Source of the DNA: Cynocephalus volans
Lineage: Eukaryota > Chordata > Mammalia > Dermoptera > Cynocephalidae
Direction: 5' to 3'
Assembly (NCBI RefSeq): GCF_027409185.1
Contig: NC_084472.1
Coordinates: 84,770,427 to 84,834,426, forward strand
Length of the DNA: 64,000 bases
In this document: positions 61,170 through 64,000 of the stretch, piece by piece
How positions within the stretch are numbered: the stretch's first letter is position 1
How the letters are laid out: the number at the start of each line of letters is the position of its first letter
Program-made: the position numbers and the translations under genes
Notes under the pieces: model-generated
Databases searched by the model: none
What the model saw: only the letters and a program-made list of their open reading frames with translations
What the model was told of the DNA's origin: nothing

Positions 61170-61500
61170 TTGATGTTAGGTAATATTTCTTCAGATAGTG
61201 TGTATGTGAAGAGGTCCAAGAACAAGTACTGAGGGTATCAAATATTTTTATATCAGGAGATCCAGCAATAGAAAGTAAAAAGTCATCTAGCCAGAAATAG
61301 TAGTGTTATTAAAATAGCAGAATATTAAACAAACAAACAAACAAAGTATGATTAGTTAACTGTGGCAAAAGATAAAAAGAAACCAAATAAAATTATCACT
61401 GAAAGTTTTAAACTTGATTTAGTAAAAGAAATTCATTAGGGATTTTAATATGAACAAGTCAGTTTAATGGTGAGTAGATTTGTGAATAGGAAGGACAAAG
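61170..61500 (-). mobile_element. LINE-2 body fragment, antisense
   Basis: Antisense L2 body phrases: gaagaggtccaagaacaagt, tactgagggtatc, then the region around gggattttaatatgaacaag followed by cagtttaatggtgagtag. Contains a (CAAA)n at 61328-61347. Diverged. Confidence 0.45.
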
Positions 61501-61569
61501 AAGGTAACCAAAATGTGTTCAACAATTAGAAATCAAAAGTAATACACAGGAGAAAACCTGCCAGAAATT

Positions 61570-62282
61570 TGTGGTAGGCAGAATTATGCCTCCCAACTTC
61601 CCACCAAGATGGACATGTCCTAATTTCTGAAAAAAATGTTATCTTACATACTACCTTACATGGCCAAAGGGATTTTGCAGATGTATTTAAGCATCTTGAG
61701 ATAGGAAAATGATCCTAGACTATTCTAGTGAGCCCAATATAACCACAAAGATTCTTTTTTTCTCAACAGTTTTATTGAAGTATAATTGACACACAAAAAA
61801 CTGCACATATTTACTATATGCAATTTGGTGAGTTTTGACAAATACATACAGTTGTAAAAATCATTACCGCAATCAAGGTAATAGAAATATCCGTCACCTT
61901 CAAAAGTTTTCTTCTCCCTTTTCCTTTCTCTTTCTTTCTTTCCTTTTTACGGCAAGAATACATAAAAGAAAAATCACAAGGGTTCTTAAAAGAAGGAGAC
62001 AGGAGTGAAAGTCAGAGAGAATTGATGATGGGATATTGCTAGCCTGAAGATGAAGGAATGGGCATGCAACCAAGGAATGCTTGGAAGCTTCTAGAAGCTG
62101 AAAAGTCAAGGAAACAAATTCTCCCCTGGAGCCTCTGGAAGAAACTCACCCTGCTTCGGCTAATTTTACTTCAGTGAATCTCATTTTGGATTTCTGACCT
62201 CCAGAAGCATAACTAAATCTGTGTTGTTTTAAGCCATGAAGTTTGCCATAATTTGTCACAGTAGCAATAGGAAACTAATACA
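61570..62282 (+). mobile_element. MLT1-type MaLR LTR with a nested L1 fragment
   Basis: Runs from tgtggtaggcagaattatgc to ggaaactaataca. Landmarks in order: cttacatggccaaagggatt, ttgcagatgtatttaagc, [L1 insertion], atcacaagggttcttaaaag, cttctagaagctg, aacaaattctcccctggagc, tttctgacctccagaagc and gttgttttaagccatgaag. Flanking 5-mers aaatt and gaact match only at three of five positions. Confidence 0.82.
61758..61971 (-). mobile_element. L1M 3'-end fragment nested in the MLT1 LTR
   Basis: Antisense old L1 3' end: poly-T at 61755-61761, then ttttattgaagtataattga, actgcacatatttactatat and gtgagttttgacaaataca. The LTR sequence is duplicated on both sides (aaccacaaagattctt at 61741, aatcacaagggttctt at 61972; 13 of 16 match), as expected for a diverged TSD. 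Confidence 0.75.
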
Positions 62283-62699
62283 GAACTCCTGAAAGTAAGG
62301 GGATGTATTTTCTGATGTAAGTATGGTAACTCCTGCTAATGTTTGGTCTCCATTTGTGTAGAATATCTTTTCCATATCTTCACTATTAGTTTATGTGTGT
62401 CTTTATTGGTGTAATGAGTTTCTTGCAAGTAGCATATTGTTGGGTCTACTTTTTGATTCATTTGTCCAATCTATATCTTTTAAGTGCGAAATTTAATCTA
62501 TTTATATTCAGGGTTGTTATTGAAATGTATTGCCCTGTTCCTACAATTTAAAATTTTTACAGTTGTTTTATATCTTTTTTTCCTTTCTCTTTTACTGTTT
62601 GTCTTTGATGTTTGCTATTTTTTTGTAGTGATAAGATACACTTTATCTCTCTTTCTCATTTGCATATCTTTTCTACTAGGCTATTTTATTCTTTCTTGT

Positions 62700-64000
62700 A
62701 TATTTATGGCATTACATATCACTCTTTTGATTCCAGATCCAGGACTCCTTTGAAGATTTGTTGAAGGCCCAGTTTTGTGATGGTGAATTCCCACAGTTTT
62801 GTTTTGTTTTGGTTTGGTTTGGTTTGGTTTGGTTTGGTTTGGTTTTGTCTGAGAGAAATACTATTTCTCCTTCATTTCTGAAGGAAAGCTTTGTTGAGCA
62901 TAGTATTCTTGGTAGGCAGTTATTTTTTTTTAGCACTTTGAATGTATCATCCCACTCTCTCCTGGCCTGCAGGGTTTCTGTTGAGAAGTCTGCTGTTAGC
63001 CTGGTGGGGATTCCTTTTTAGGTGATTTGACACTTTTCTCTTGCTGTTTTTAGTATTCTTTCTTTGTCTTTGACTTTTGACAATTTGACTATATTGTATC
63101 TCATGGAGGTCTTTTTTGGGTTGAATCTGTTTGGGGATCTTTGAGCTTCTTGGATCTAGGAGACCATATTTCTCCCAATACTTGGGAAGTTTTCAGCTAT
63201 TATTTTATTAAATAGGCTTTCAATCCCTTTTCCTTTCTCTTCCGCTTCTGGTACAGCCATAATACAGATATTTGTATACTTAAGGTTTTCATATAGATCT
63301 CTTAGGCTTTCTTCATTTTTTAAAATTCTTCTTTTTCTTTTTTCTTTTTGGTCCAACTTTGTTAAATTAAAAAGCCTGTTTTCTAGTTAAGAAATTATTT
63401 CTTCAGCATATTCTAGACAGCTCCTTATGCTCTTGGTTGTATTTTTTATTTAATTGATTGATTCTTTAGTTTCAGGGTCTCTGTTTGGTTCTTTTTTATT
63501 TTTTCTCTTTGTTGAATTTATCATATTTATTGACCTGTGTATATCTTAATTACCAATGTTATTATTACCTAGTAGGTTTTGAAAAACCCTATGGAGTTAT
63601 CCTTGGTTTTCTCCTATTCACTCAGACTTCACATTCAAACATCAACAAATACTACCAGACATATTTGTAAATATATTTCAAAGTTGAACACTTCCTCTGT
63701 CTTCAATGCTATCACTATAGTATAAATTAAGATAATTTTATTGCCTGCAATGCTATTACTCTTTCATAATTATTGTTTCTATACATTTACCCTTTTAACA
63801 TTTTTCCCACATTTTTCTGACTCTACTCATTTTTCATATATTTCCTTCTCTCTGTTCTTCAGATTAGATAATTTCTACTGATTTATCTTTAAATTCACCA
63901 GTGTTTTCCTCTGTATTTACATTTTCATCTGAACCCTTTTGATAAACTTTTTTTATTTCAATTTTTTTTTCAGTTCTAAAATCTTTATTTGGTTCTTTTT
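62700..64000 (-). pseudogene. L1 ORF1 remnant
   Basis: Minus-strand 63356-63156 reads NEESLRDLYENLKYTNI and then a PEAEEKGKGIESLFNKII-like stretch, the RRM region of L1 ORF1p, the trimeric RNA-binding chaperone. Sequence to the right continues into the coiled coil. A GGTTT pentanucleotide expansion (AAACC in the L1 sense) at about 62798-62846 interrupts the C-terminal part. Stops and shifts make it non-functional. Confidence 0.8.
62798..62846 (+). repeat. (GGTTT)n pentanucleotide repeat
   Basis: About seven GGTTT units preceded by GTTTT units, within the antisense L1. Confidence 0.93.

Larger units (their letters stand above)
62285..64000 (-). mobile_element. LINE-1 fragment, antisense (endonuclease start and ORF1), running off the window
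   Basis: From left to right: the antisense of the ORF2 endonuclease N-terminal region (atcttcactattagtttatg, gtttcttgcaagtagcatat, ttcagggttgttattgaaat), then ORF1 from about 62700, then the coiled-coil and upstream part to the window end (agttctaaaatctttatttg). The ORF2 RT and 3' end are missing on the left, where it abuts the MLT1 LTR. The organisation parallels the L1 at 19966-24545. Confidence 0.85.

Noticed and set aside
62283..62300. Idea that the MLT1 LTR inserted into the L1 at 62285-64000
   Set aside because: The DNA left of the LTR (before 61570) is L2-like rather than the missing part of this L1, and the 5-bp flanks do not match.

Overview
This is mammalian nuclear DNA. It is AT-rich, has no bacterial-style gene organisation, and is built from successive layers of eutherian interspersed repeats: LINE-1, L2, MIR, ERV-L and MaLR LTRs, hAT-type MITEs and one tRNA-derived SINE. 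No functional host protein-coding gene, rRNA, tRNA gene or CRISPR array could be supported. The dimeric tRNA-type SINE at 41.1 kb is the best lineage marker. From memory it resembles the tRNA-Ile-like dimers of colugos (Dermoptera), or of some yinpterochiropteran bats; I cannot decide between them without a database. The window reads as a gene desert or a large intron.

Layout. 0-4 kb: a 5'-inverted (twin-primed) L1 inside a MER5-like MITE, with a perfect 15-bp target-site duplication (TSD). 5-6.4 kb: an L2 fragment and a possible LTR. 7.9-11.4 kb: an MLT2-type LTR followed by an antisense retroviral internal region with a decayed RT motif. 13.4-16.3 kb: an L2 fragment and an old L1 3' UTR. 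16.3-20 kb: almost no recognisable repeat. 20-24.5 kb: a long antisense L1 with the reverse-transcriptase core deleted. 25.2-26.1 kb: a MaLR solo LTR nested in an older LTR-like repeat. 26.5-28.1 kb: a TSD-flanked, ORF-less composite retroposon with an L1-like 5' start, GC-rich 100-bp tandem repeats and an A-rich tail. 30.9-33.7 kb: a TSD-flanked half-L1 (HAL1-like) element carrying an MST-type LTR. 35.1 kb: a perfect palindrome abutting a GC-rich block. 38-52 kb: MIR and L2 fossils, the SINE and microsatellites. 54.5-59.4 kb: an antisense ERV-L provirus with both LTRs. 61.2-64 kb: L2, an MLT1 LTR with a nested L1 fragment, then antisense L1 running off the end.

Nothing here forms a pathway. 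The content records repeated L1-driven insertion (autonomous L1 plus parasites of its machinery) and ERV-L/MaLR activity. The best candidate for something undescribed is the SVA-like composite at 26.5-28.1 kb. The half-L1 at 30.9 kb is the second most interesting element. All family names come from recalled consensus sequences and need RepeatMasker confirmation.
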